Positions 1 through 10,683 of a DNA stretch of 64,000 bases are shown piece after piece. Position 1 is the stretch's first letter. The number at the start of each line of letters is the position of its first letter. The position numbers and the translations under genes are program-made. Source of the stretch: Ornithodoros turicata (taxonomy: Eukaryota; Arthropoda; Arachnida; Ixodida; Argasidae); the NCBI RefSeq assembly GCF_037126465.1, contig NC_088209.1, forward strand, positions 5,721,947 through 5,785,946, written 5' to 3'. The notes beneath the pieces are model-generated. The model saw only the letters and a list, made by a program, of their open reading frames with translations, was not told the origin of the DNA and ran no database searches.

Positions 1-480
1 AGAAATTTCAAGTAATCGAGGTAGATTACTTTGACCAGGATAGGGCCCCTTGAAGGGTGCTGATTAATGTGGGGAGTCCCAATTAGCTCTAATTGCTAAT
101 TAAATCATGTTTAGACGAAGTTGTGAGTTGGCGGCAGTGTGTGTCCATTCCATACTACATACCAGTGTAGAAAAATCCAGCTCTTGCCATGTTTTCCCGG
201 TTTCCTCCAGCATTTTCAGGATAGGTGTTGAAAGACCTTATTCTCTCTGATATCACTGCATAATCTGGGGAGTGAGGCCTTGAATAGGGAATGATGGACG
301 TGGTGTTCTGACTAGAGCGCTCTTCAGAGGTACTGTCATCCGGGGCGACATGGTGCTCCATGGTCATCACTGCAGCAAAGCCTGGAATGATTTTTTCTTT
401 GCATGTGAGAGAGATAAAAAAGCACATATTATAGACGAGTAAAAATTTGGGCCTTTGGTCTTTGGGTTGGATTTATCTAA
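1..480. other. No gene recognised
   Basis: Unique-looking AT-rich sequence. The longest reading frame, on the minus strand around 155-427, shows no motif I recognise and no exon structure I can defend. Confidence 0.4.
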
Positions 481-626
481 GTGTAAAGTAACAAGGGTAA
501 AGACGTAGACAAGGGGAGTAGAGGGAGACAAATGCACACTGGATGCGCACCCAGCGCCGGATACGCGGCCAGCGTGCGTTTCTCCCCCTCTACATGCCTA
601 CGTCCTTAGCGCTGGTTACTTTACAC
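481..626. mobile_element. Small MITE with ~35-bp imperfect TIRs
   Basis: The left end GTGTAAAGTAAC and the right end GTTACTTTACAC are perfect inverted complements. The complementarity continues imperfectly inward through GACGTAG and GGGAGA blocks for about 35 bp. The element is 146 bp, non-coding and hairpin-capable. I cannot define a convincing target-site duplication, so the superfamily is open. Confidence 0.65.
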
Positions 627-2310
627 AAAGTCAATATTATTTATTACATATTATAAATCTTTCTCCTTTGTCTCGGTCTGGTTTCTTATACACTATAAAA
701 AATATGGGAGTCAAACCCTGCCACATATATAACCACCCCTCCTGGAGTCACTATGACTCCATCAAGGCAGGGGGTCATGTGATGCCATCAAGAGGAGTCA
801 TTTGACTCCCACTGGCATGGATCCGTTTCGACTCCTACCGGCATTCAGTAACTATGTGCTAACAGTGTGCTCTTCCCCCTCTCACATTGGGGGTGAAGGA
901 AAGACGGGTCTCAGAAGATGCGCAATGAAGAAAAAAAGAAAAAAAAGGTCTTCCTTCACCCACCAGTCTGATATTTCTTGTACTGCAGATTCGGAAATGG
1001 TACCTGTGGATTTCCGAACTGACACAGAACGAATTCCGATTGCTGGAGAGAAGAATTGGAATGTGATTCAATATGAAAAGCTGCCTAAAAAATGCGCAAA
1101 ATGGAATAAAAAATGTTTCTGGCAACAGCACGAACGGCTTGCTGATGTGCTGGCTGGTGATGCCGCCGCAGAATTCAAGTAACACTTGAATAATTTCCGT
1201 TGATGCTGCCATTGTTACTGTATAAGAAGTATGCTAGTAACAGGGTCATTCCACAAGAACCGTCCCAAAATCGTGGCCCGACCCCCCGGACTTTGATAAT
1301 ATTTTTTTTTCACTACTTCGTATCATTGAACTATGAATGTCACAAAAATATTTCAGAGGAATTCCACGCGGCTTTCACGCGAGGCGGCGATAAAGTCTGC
1401 GGGAGAGCCAAAAAGTAGGGTGCGTTTAATGGCTTCTCCGCACGGAGCGGCTCAAGCTATTTGAGGCTTGTCACTTCCAGACTGATCCGGAAGCTCTGCC
1501 CCTTAGTTCTAAGTGAAAAAATTCGGGTGACAACGTGTATTTAAGGCGCGCCACAGGCTATAACTGTTGCGTTTTTGTCGCATGATTGGCATGTTTTCCC
1601 CATTCACTGGAAGTACGCACAAGTATAAAATTTGGTGTCCTGATAGATGTGGACATGGTTAACGTGTAGAAAAAATTTCATTCCTTCAGTTAAAGGAGAA
1701 GGCTGCGAAATATAGCGGGCAATACGCAAATTTTCGAAAATTGCCAATATTGGAAGGAACAAAAGGTGAGGTTCCCATCGTGATACCGACATGCCGTCAA
1801 AGCTAAAACTCAGCCTGTCCACTTCAAAATATAAAAAAAATCTCCACGGTGCTTTTTTATTTTTTTGTAATAACTTTTCAAATCTCTGTCCCAGATGCAA
1901 GCGGGCGCACGCTCCGCGCGCCCACCCTCTTCAACTTGTAAGACTTGAAACGTCACCGGTGTTTGTCTGTTTGTCCGAGACGCGCTGATTTTGATATTGT
2001 CTGATCATGTTGGTAGACGATGCGGTATGCGACACGGAAATTGCCTCATCGCAAAAAATAAGCAAAAGGGTAATAAATCGGGTACGCTTTTGCACTGCCT
2101 CTCTCCCTCTCTCTCAGAATAAGCATGCAAACTGTACAGATTCAAGGTAATCTTGATATAATATGGGACACAGAACACACACAGTGTTATGTCACACACA
2201 AAATACACAGAAAACATTGACATTTGCATATACACAGTCAATGGTCAACCAGCACGTGTGATATAGTCTTTCCTGACATGCTAAGGTGCGCTTGCTTGTA
2301 CTTGTCGTAG
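627..2310. other. No gene recognised; repeat-like
   Basis: About 720-830 repeats GAGTCA and ATGGCATC-like words. Around 1860-1950 a pyrimidine-rich stretch and GCGCGC-rich words occur. No reading frame here has a recognisable domain. It is probably old repeat DNA, but I cannot assign it. Confidence 0.3.
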
Positions 2311-4142
2311 TCAAGTGTGAAGTTTTTCTTCGGTGGATGCTGATATCACACGTACCTTCACTGTGTTAGTTGAGACGGCTTCAAAGTAATGAAGTTTTCG
2401 CGTTCCAGGAATGGCTCGAGCCATTTCATAGCGATCCTGCAACGCAGTCTGCTCCGCCGATACATCTCCAAAGGACACCAATATGGGCGATATGTTCTGA
2501 AGGCTTTCTTCAGCCCAAAGGAATAAATACCGTGGATTTAATATCTGACAACCAAAAGGCCTCTGCACACTCGCCTTTGTCGCCAGCCGCTTAACAGTTC
2601 CGCCAATCCCATCGCATGCACCTTTCCCATGGGACGTACCAAAAAAGTTCCATGTTGCCGATATTTCAAAATCCTCTTCATGAAAACAAAGGTTCACAAA
2701 ATCCTTTTTGTTCTTATATTAAGAAGCAGTGCTGTCCGAGAAATAGTGCAACTTTTTTATGTGTGCGTGAGCGGGTAGGAAATGCTGTAGGAACTTCTTT
2801 TGCTACAAGTGTACAGAAGCGTTGTCGTGAGTCAGGTATTCGGAAATAATGACGTAAGACAAATGTTGCAAGATTGGGTGAGATTGGCAGCGAAAGTACA
2901 CCACTATGGGATGCACAGTTGCCTGGGAAGTATTCCAGTAGAACAACTGTGGTGAATTTTGTGCCAGAAAGGAGTAGTTTTCTGAATAATCCAGTTGAAG
3001 AATCGCTTCACTGACGGGAAGGTCAGCCTTGAGCTGTCGCAAGTAAGCCGACTGCGACGAACTGACGAAGTGACGTCTCGTTAGTGAATTTAGTTCAAGA
3101 ATCAGTTTCTCAGAAAATTCCTCTACGCGAAGAAGTACTGTTTGAAGTGATGCTCTATCGCGATGCACACACTGCTGAAATGTGATGGTGTCCTGAAACT
3201 CATCAGCATGGCCGAGCTTCTCAGTGAGTTTGGCGCGTAGAGGTTCCAACCCCGGGCACTGGGTGCATCATCCTAGCATGCACTCTTCCTTGTCGATGGC
3301 ACAGACCATTAGCCGCAAAAGGTCTTTGTAGTTTTCCTGGATTCCCGCAGCATGAAGCATCATTTGATGATAAGAGTACACACAGACTGAATGCGTTCTT
3401 GGGTCTCCAGAAAGCACGCACCTGGGGCACCTCAAGGATGCAAATGTAGAAAATCCAGCTTCTAGAGTTGGGTTGCTTGCTTTCCATATGACAAATGCTT
3501 CCTTCAAGCCTGTAAGCATGAGCCTCTTCTGATGACCCTTGAGAACATCATTTTGTCCTGGTATGCAGTAGGATATGAAATCATCTTGGTAAAACTTCTC
3601 AATTGATTCCTTGGTCACAAGGGACAACGGAGCCCTTCCTCGCACTGAAGATGGCTCGTTCAGGACGTGCATCGTGTTTCTAATTTGTCGTGCTCGGCGA
3701 ACAAGACGTTCCGAAGCTAAAAAAATTGCATTGTTTGTTGCCTCGACCACGACGATGGGGCCAACGTTAGGATCATGACCTTATTTGATTGGCTCTGTTC
3801 AACCGAATATTTCTTCCTCAGCTCCTGAAGCAGGGATTCGTAATCTTCCGCGGTGATAGGCCATGACTCTCCTGAAGTGAATGCCATCGGTATGCCAAAC
3901 GAAGTTTCCAGGGCTTTCCTGGCTTTGCACTCAATCCTACCGCGCTTCTCCTGTGCATACTTCTGTCTCTGGGGCAGAGCTTTTTTCCGTCTCAACGTTC
4001 CAGTGACTCGTTGAACGACTGCAGTGTGTCCTGATCTGCGATCGCCTAATGTGCCATCACACTGTCTTAAAATTGTCCTGAAGGACGGCCCGTGGACATT
4101 CTGAGTATACTGTGGGGACGCGGTATAGTGCCATATTGACAC
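2311..4142 (-). pseudogene. Degenerate DDE-like transposase-family gene
   Basis: Four consecutive minus-strand frames (about 3717-4142, 3268-3750, 2803-3249, 2311-2697) read in order as one protein broken by frameshifts and stops. Visible landmarks are KESIEKFYQDDFISY, a Cys/His block RCPRCVLSG...THSVCVYSYHQ, the block DYSENYSFL followed by FYWN..QATVHP, a FSD..AS..YKN block interrupted by a stop near 2740, and GTSHGKGACDGIGGTVKR. I recognise this arrangement from memory as a repetitive protein family common in arthropod and cnidarian genomes. The three Asp-bearing blocks look like a DDE/RNase H-fold catalytic core. I cannot name the superfamily. With several frame breaks it is non-functional. 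The neighbouring repeat at 4375-4565 may belong to the same element. Confidence 0.6.
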
Positions 4143-4374
4143 ATTGAGGACGATTTAAGGATCAGATTTGACTCTCCTGAGGGTGTCACCCCGTCTGTGA
4201 ATGATACTCTTAGGTTATCCCAAGGATGACAATGTGTTCTTTGGAGGTCTTGTTGCATGAGTGTCCGCGAAGGGTCCCAGGCTGAAGGTTGCACGGAGCA
4301 TTTTATTTGCGAGGAGACACAAAATGATAGCGTTTTACTGCCCAAGCTTCGCTTACAATGCATGCATCAAACCA

Positions 4375-4565
4375 AAGCAGTAAGAAACACGGACATTACC
4401 TTGATAGCGATTTAATACTCCAAGGCATTTCTCACTTCATTGTTGGATATATCTGAAATCAAGTTAAACTTAGATAGATCACCTTTCACTGCGACTGAGA
4501 TGCGAACAGGACCCCCGAGTTTGCGGATCTTCGGAAGAAAAGGAATAGGGCGTATCTGCTCTGTT
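4375..4565. repeat. Dispersed repeat, partner of 53,850-54,045
   Basis: This stretch aligns by eye with 53,850-54,045 in the same orientation. Shared words include GTAAGAAACA/CTAAGAAACA, TTACCTT.AT.GCGATTTAAT and TTAAACTTAGA..CATCACC. It lies just upstream, in minus-strand terms, of the DDE-like pseudogene and may be its 5' flank. The second copy sits alone near a copia fragment. Confidence 0.55.
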
Positions 4566-4603
4566 TTGGAAAGGAAATGCAGCTACAGCATATACCTTTC
4601 CAT

Positions 4604-5580
4604 TTCATCTCAACTCAGGCTGGGTGGTCCGGACACCATCATCGATTTCCACTGAAAAAATATATATTGTACCGCAACATGCATGCACACAGGAGCAATA
4701 AATATTTTGGCTCTATGTGTTGTGGTCTGCCAGAAAAAAAAAGAGAAAAAAAAGAAAGAAATTGACTCGGCGGCGGAGCTTTCAGACGGAGCGACTTTTA
4801 CATTTTATTCTCCGCCGGCGGACGGTCCCGAACTATAGATTCTTTTTGCGCAATGTGTCAGCTACAACGGCTTTCAGCCTGCGTAAACAGCACGGGTCAG
4901 TTCTGTATTGATCTTCAATTAAGAATCGCCAAAGTTGCCACAAAGTTCAGATTTTTGTCGTATTTGTCCTTACGCTGTACTCCTGCTATGCACGAAATTG
5001 AGATATATGAAGTACCGGCGTGTAGGTCGAAGCGTGCTCTTTAAATTTATATGAAATTTGCATGTCTCTCCCTTGACCCCTTTCGGTGAGACGGTGTAGA
5101 GTATAGCTATGCTCTCAAAAATTTGGTTTTTTGGACTCTCGTTTCTCAAAAACGCCACCTCCGATTTTCTTCATATTTTGTAGTTGTATAGCATGGGCCT
5201 ACATGTGTGCAAAAAGTGGAAGGTTTCCTCTCATCACAACTCGGAATAGCGAGCAACAAACGTGGTGTGCGGAGCACACGATATATATCTCATGCGGGAG
5301 AACCACGCCAGACAGTTAACAGGATTATTTGTGTCTGCTATTTCCGACGTCTCCGGCCTTCAATGATAGAGCTCAGGATGCAGACCTACCGCAAAATCGC
5401 GTGCTAGCAATAGTCTTTCCGACTCATTTTTTTCACAGTCGAATTTCCCTGCCGTTCACGTGAAGTGCAGCGACGTTCTGAGTCGGTGACTTCAGTTTCC
5501 GACATGAACACCAAGTACATCAGGGATCGCGTGTGCTGTGCCGACTACTCGCTGCAATGGTAGCCATCTTAAGCCAAACA
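4604..5580 (+). repeat. Fold-back element, left inverted arm
   Basis: Inverted partner of about 7000-7898. The arm includes two short A-rich indels relative to its partner, for example the A/G run near 4735-4760. Its reading frames are mirrored in the right arm without codon-like conservation, so I treat them as non-coding. Confidence 0.75.
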
Positions 5581-5945
5581 ATCGAGAGACCCTTTTGTCA
5601 TTAGAAGCAAGTTCTCTAGAAACATACTGGGGCTCAAAGAAGGAAGAATGTATGGCAGTGCACGCGGCCGCTGGAATCTGGAATGATTATTTGGACTCTC
5701 GTCTCTCAAAAACCCCACCTCCGATCTCCTTCATATTTGGTAGTGACATATGACCGACATGTTTCCGCGAAATGGAAGGTTCCCTTTCAGCACAATTCAG
5801 GGTAGCACGCAACAAATTGGGAATGCCGGGCAGCTTGATGCCTTGTTTTACTATTCACGTTTTAAGCAGTGAGTCGTCAAGTACTGGTTTATTTGTACAC
5901 AATATCTTCCAGAATAACGACAATACAGATCACGTAAGTTCTGAG

Positions 5946-6835
5946 CATAGGTGGGGAAGTTACTTTTATTTTGTAGTGCACTACCGTTACTCACTACTTT
6001 TTCAAAAAGTAACGCGTTACGTTATTCGTTACTGTTGCGGTAGTAGGTAACGCGTTACTAACGCCGTTACTTCTGATAAGTAATGCCGTTACTTTTGCAT
6101 TACTTCATGAGGTTTTGCTTATCATATGTACCATTTTTGGCTGAATCACATAAGTGCATTCCGCAAATTAATACAAGCAATGTTGGGCACAAACAAGGGT
6201 CACGCATGAACATAACTTACATGTGCGATTTATTGTAACGCAGAGGTAGTTGATGTTCAAAATTTTCATCTGTGAGCTTCGCCCGTTGGGCTGAGAGGAC
6301 GCCTAATGACCAGTGAGTGCTCCTTGTCAAGGTTGATAGAGACGGTGAACTTTTATCTCACACAGTACAAATCCAAACAGCCAATCCCTTGGTACTTTGT
6401 TACTTGTTCAGGTAGAGGCTATTTTTCTGCCGCTTTTGCCCCATTCGTCCGAAAAATACCAGAGGGAGTGAAAATTAGAGGTGGTAAGCAAAGGTGACAT
6501 CTCAACCAGGGTAGGTCAATAACACTTCTTTTGCGTTCTTCGTGGGTGTCGATGTGACCTTCTTCTCATTGTTCCAGATGAATAGAAAAAATCGCGGATT
6601 TTCCCGGATTCTGCAGGCACGGTCCTCGCTCAAGCATTCAAATTTCGACGATGAAGCAATGTTCCCGAACACTCAGTAACGCATAACGCCGTTACGCGTT
6701 AGTTATTAAAAATGTAATGACGTTACGTTACTCATTACTTTTCTCCCAAATGTAATGCGTTACCATATTTCACTACTCGATTGTAACGCGTTACCGGTAA
6801 CGCACTACTTTGTAACGCGTTACTCCCCACCTATG
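5946..6835. mobile_element. Non-autonomous hAT-type element, 8-bp TSD
   Basis: The 890-bp element begins CATAGGTGGGGAAGTTAC and ends CTCCCCACCTATG, so its ends are inverted. It is flanked by perfect 8-bp duplications GTTCTGAG (5938-5945 and 6836-6843). Subterminal DNA is saturated with GTAACGCGTTAC-like palindromes, notably 6000-6080 and 6665-6825. The 8-bp TSD and architecture fit hAT. No transposase is recognisable. It sits inside the centre of the fold-back element, so it inserted later. Confidence 0.85.
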
Positions 6836-6999
6836 GTTCTGAGGTATAACCTGGCTGGATGCTGCCGTTAATGTTTCTTTTCTACCCTGGCTGTTCTACT
6901 CGGAAACTGTATGTCTGTCATACTCCCTTTTTCGAGGCTCGGTATGTTTCTAGGGGACTTGCTACTAAAAACAAAATCGTAGCCTTCTCGATTTTTTGG

Positions 7000-7898
7000 C
7001 TTAGTTTGATTACGATAGCACCGCATAGTCGGCAAAGTACACGCGATCCGTACTATACTTAATGTTCATGTTGGAAACACAAGCCACCGACTCAGAACGT
7101 CGCTGAACTTCACGTGCACGGTACTGAGATTTGAATGCGGGAAAAACGAGGCACACGATTTGCGGTAGGTCTGAATCCTGAGCTCTGTCATTCAAGACCG
7201 GAAATGTCGGAATTAGCAGACGCCAATAATCCTGTTGACTCTCTAGCGCGGTTCTCCCGAACGAGATGTACGCATATCGTGTGCTCCGCAAACCATGTTT
7301 GTTGCGTGCTATACCGAGTTGGGTTGAGAGGGAACCTTCCGCACATCCAAGTAGGCCATAGCCTGGGCTATATAACTACAAAATATGAAGGAAATCGGAG
7401 GTGGGTTTTTGAGCAACGAGAGTAAAAAAAAAATATTTGAGAGCATAGCTGTACTCTACACCGTCTCGCCAAAACGGGGCAAGGTGCAGACATGCAAATT
7501 TGATATCAATTTAAAGAGCACGCTTCGACCTACACGCCGGTACTTCACATATCTCGATGGCGTGCATAGGATGAGTGCAGTGTAAAGACAAATATGACCA
7601 AAATCTGAACTTTGTGGCAACTTTGTCGGTTTTTAATTCAAGATCAAATTGACCCGTGCTGTTTACGCAGGCTGAAAGCCGTTGTACCAGACATATTGCG
7701 CAAAAAAATCTATAGTTTGGTACCGTCTGCTGGCGAGGAATAAATTGAAATTTTTTTCGCATTTGTTTTCTGAGGGATCACGACACATAGAGCCAAAATA
7801 TGTATTGCTATTCTGTGCATGCGTGTTGCGGTACAATATATATTTTTTCAAAGGAAATCAGTGACGGTGTCCGCACCACTCTGCCTGAGTTGAGATGG
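7000..7898 (-). repeat. Fold-back element, right inverted arm
   Basis: Inverted partner of 4604-5580. Divergence between the arms is visible at many sites, including single-base changes and small indels. The element is therefore older than the Polinton-like palindrome at 37.9-50.8 kb, whose arms are nearly identical. Confidence 0.75.
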
Positions 7899-8348
7899 AA
7901 TCACCCTTTAAATAATTCACAGATTACAGCACGAGATGATTTTGCATTCTCTGCAGAGACAACTATCCCAGCTCATCAAATCATATCAACCCACATGCTG
8001 TGGGCTGGTGTGTCCCGCAGCCCAAGCGAGGAAATACTCCATGTAATCAGTCATAGTTAAATTAGTGTTGTTACAAGGTACATGTATTCACGTAAAATGT
8101 AAAATAATGAAAACCAGGAGGTCTGAACTGTGAGCCTAAGTATATTAAACATGCAGCCAAACTGCAAGTATGCAAATAGGTAGCATGTGCTTCATAACAT
8201 TTACATGTATGCGCGTTGTACTGTGTCACTTGACAAGTCACGAGTACGAATGAATAATCTCAATCAACACCCAAATAAAGCTGTTAGGGCGACTGTCGAT
8301 ATTTCCTGACTCTGTACCGCTTGTTGGTAACTATTAGTCAACGCTGAA
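7899..8348. other. No gene recognised
   Basis: Plain AT-rich sequence between the fold-back element and the mariner. No domain, TIR or tandem repeat is seen. Confidence 0.4.
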
Positions 8349-8350
8349 TA

Positions 8351-9635
8351 CGAGGGTGGTTCAAATATAAATGAGGCTTGTGTTGTAGACCGTGTTCTGT
8401 CAGTTGGCGCACGCTGCCGCTTGTGCACGTGCTAGGTAGGTGGGACAGTAGTCACGTGAGAAACTGGCCGGTCTCTTTATATTTTTTCAGTAGACCGTCG
8501 TACGACGTCTAAAAAGAGGTACACCCATCGATAGCGCAACGTATTGTTATAAAGTTTCTTGCTCGTGGGGGTGTAAAATCGACCGAAATTCTGCACAGAT
8601 TGCCGGCACAGTTCAGGGATTATACACTGTCAAGGCCGCGTGTGGTTGCCTGGCATAAGTAATTTGTGGAAGACCGTGACGAGGTTGAAAACGAAAGCCA
8701 TAATCGTCGCCCACGAACGAGCATTACAAAGCAGAAGATTCAAGCCATTCATGATCTTCTGGAGGGCAAACGACGTTTGAAGGTTTCCGAAATTTGCACT
8801 AAGGTAGGCATAAGCTATGGAAGTACTCAATCCATAATCACAAAGGACCTACGACTCCGTAAAATGTCTGCCCGATGGGTCCCACGTGTTTTGACTGCAG
8901 AACAGAAGTTGGCGTGTTTCCATGTGTGTGAGCGGCTATCAGCGCGGTTTGCACAAGAAGGGACGCATTTTTAGAATGCACTTTTACCTGAGATGAAACT
9001 TGGTACACCACTACGTGCCCGAATCGGAATAAACAAGCATGTAGTGGAGCAATTAAGATGAAGCAGCCCCTTTTCTCTTTGCTTTTTTTTTTTTTTTTGT
9101 CCAGGGCGACATTTTGTACATTGATTTCTTGCATGATCGTTGCACCATCAGCGCTGCATATTACAGTGAACCTTTGAGTGAGGTTAAACTTGCTTATCGT
9201 AGCAAAGGCGTCACCAACCAACACGTAAAGTGATTCAACTGCATGACAACGCCAGACCCCACACTGCAGCCGTCACACGTAAAAAATTAAGGGAAATGGG
9301 CTGGTCGCCACTTGAACGACACTATATAGCCCTCACTTATCACCTTGTGACTTTCACCTGTTTGGACCAGTTCGGATGTTTCAGTTTCAAAGAAGCTCTG
9401 AGAGACCAACGATTCGAAGACGACGACGAAGTGGAGGAGTTTGCGCGCAACTAGCTGCTGACGCAACCCACTTCTTTCTATGAAGAGGGAATCAAAAAGC
9501 TACCGACCCGCTGGGAAAAATGAATTTCTATATCGTGAGATTCTGTAGAGAAATAATGCACACTTGGTTGATTTCTTACTACAAATAAAGAAAGTATAAA
9601 ATCAAAACCTCGTTTATATTTGATCTGCGCTCATG
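8351..9635 (+). mobile_element. Mariner element, TA target duplication, inactive
   Basis: TA dinucleotides at 8349-8350 and 9636-9637 bound an element whose left end contains TTCAAATATAAATGAGG and whose right end contains its near complement CCTCGTTTATATTTGATC. This gives roughly 30-bp diverged TIRs. The interior contains a mariner transposase pseudogene on the plus strand. Length (about 1.29 kb) matches a full-length mariner. Confidence 0.85.
8532..9523 (+). pseudogene. Mariner transposase pseudogene
   Basis: Reading begins IAQRIVIKFLARGG and passes through helix-turn-helix-like segments (STEILHRL; VSEICTKVGISYGSTQSII around residues 75-95). A stop near 8660 breaks it before EDRDEVENESHNRRPRTS. 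After about 8974 the frame breaks again and a poly-T stretch (9088-9102) replaces coding sequence. Later fragments still show FLHDRCTISAAYYSE and LHDNARPHTAAVT, which carries the second catalytic Asp. EEFARN follows near the C terminus. The family cuts and pastes DNA at TA sites using a D,D34D triad. With several stops and frameshifts this copy cannot make active enzyme. Confidence 0.85.
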
Positions 9636-9639
9636 TATT

Positions 9640-10101
9640 TGAGGTATGTACATGGTGTCTCAGTTAAATCCCCGGGCTAAGTAGTTCGCGAACGGGTGCA
9701 CCATTCGAAGAACTTTCTTTTTTACAAGGATCTGTCCCATACCACTTAGAGGCTGCACACCGTGTGAATGAGTGGGAGGCGCTCATTATTTAAACAAAAA
9801 TTCAAATGTGTTTCTTGAAAAACAACTTCTAAAGCAGGGCGCCGTCAGCATTAAAACCCTCTCACCAAACCCATATCGAGCCATAAAAACAGTTCCTGTG
9901 AGGGACTGCGGGCTGAATATACCCTGATGAATATGAATTTCAAGTTTCCGCACATCTGCCGATTTGAGGGGAACTAGGTGGCCATAAGTCCACGCTGGTT
10001 GATAATCACATCACACTCATCATCCTTCATCTACCATTGGTTTCTGTTTGTTAAATAAACGGCTGGCTGCAGCCACGCTCACACTCCTTTTCGTTGGTTC
10101 A
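9640..10101. other. No gene; possible transposon terminus at 9648
   Basis: The sequence TACATGGTGTCTCAG.TAAAT starts at about 9648 and recurs almost exactly at 58,801 (TACATGGTGTCCCAGCTAAAT). This suggests a shared element end immediately beside the mariner. The rest is unassigned AT-rich DNA. Confidence 0.35.
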
Positions 10102-10109
10102 CTTGGAAT

Positions 10110-10434
10110 CTTGGAGGAAGGAAAACTAAGGAGGGAGCACGACCGTTTCTTTCCGAATCACAAAAGTGTAGTGGAAGTGACGACATATAGTACGCATCAT
10201 GAGGACGCCATATCGATCAGGTGACTGGAGGCAGCCAATCTGCGGTGAGACTTCGCCACAACTGGGACAAACAAACTGGGGCAGCTGCCGGCGTGGATGG
10301 CGTTTTGTGGCGCCCGGCGAGATGCTAGAGAGCTGGGAGAGGAGAATTGTTTGTCCCAGTTGCTTCTCCTCACCCAAACTTCCGGAATCGTGCAAAATGG
10401 CGTCACACTCCCTCCTTATTTTCCTTCCTCCATG
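10110..10434. mobile_element. MITE family copy 1, 8-bp TSD
   Basis: The 325-bp element has inverted ends CTTGGAGGAAGGAAAAC and TTTTCCTTCCTCCATG. It is flanked by CTTGGAAT (10102-10109) and CTTGGAAC (10435-10442), a 7/8 match. An internal inverted pair (ACTGGGACAAACAA near 10260, TTGTTTGTCCCAGT near 10347) makes it strongly hairpin-forming. A second copy is at 56,092. The 8-bp TSD fits hAT or P superfamily. It is non-coding. Confidence 0.85.
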
Positions 10435-10617
10435 CTTGGAACGTAGCCAGCGAAGCGCACGGCCGTGTCTGGGTTATTACATGCCTACAGCTATTCGCCG
10501 TGAGATCGACCTATAGGGGGCGACACTGTCACAATTCTAGTGTGGATAACACGTGGACCGATATTCGGAGTTGATGGTTATTTTCCGTAATTCTTGTGTA
10601 TATTCACTCGCGCCGCG

Positions 10618-10683
10618 ATGGTACGATACTGTTCGGTTCCCCAGTGCTCCACCTACTGCACTGAACGCGGAATAAACGTGTAA
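10618..10683 (+). pseudogene. THAP-domain N-terminus-like fragment
   Basis: A 21-codon frame starting MVRYCSVPQCSTYCTERG has the start-proximal Cys-x4-Cys pattern typical of THAP zinc fingers. These are DNA-binding domains found in host regulators and in P-element and Kolobok-type transposases. The frame stops at 10681 before the remaining Cys and His ligands. It could be a first exon or a relic. No splice donor is convincing. The call rests on the short N-terminal motif only. Confidence 0.35.

Larger units (their letters stand above)
4604..7898. mobile_element. Fold-back DNA element with ~0.95-kb inverted arms
   Basis: The left arm (about 4604-5580) and right arm (about 7000-7898) are diverged inverted repeats. 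Shared words include CATCTCAACTCAGGC, CGGACACC, ATATATATTGTACCGCAACA, GCATGCACA, TTTGGCTCTATGTGT, AGAGCACGCTTCGACC and AGCGACGTTCTGAGTCGGTG. Neither arm encodes a recognisable protein, so the element is non-autonomous. The centre holds a second, partial direct copy of an arm segment (5688-5830 resembles 5131-5290) and a nested hAT MITE. The exact ends are uncertain by about 5 bp and no TSD is evident. Confidence 0.75.
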
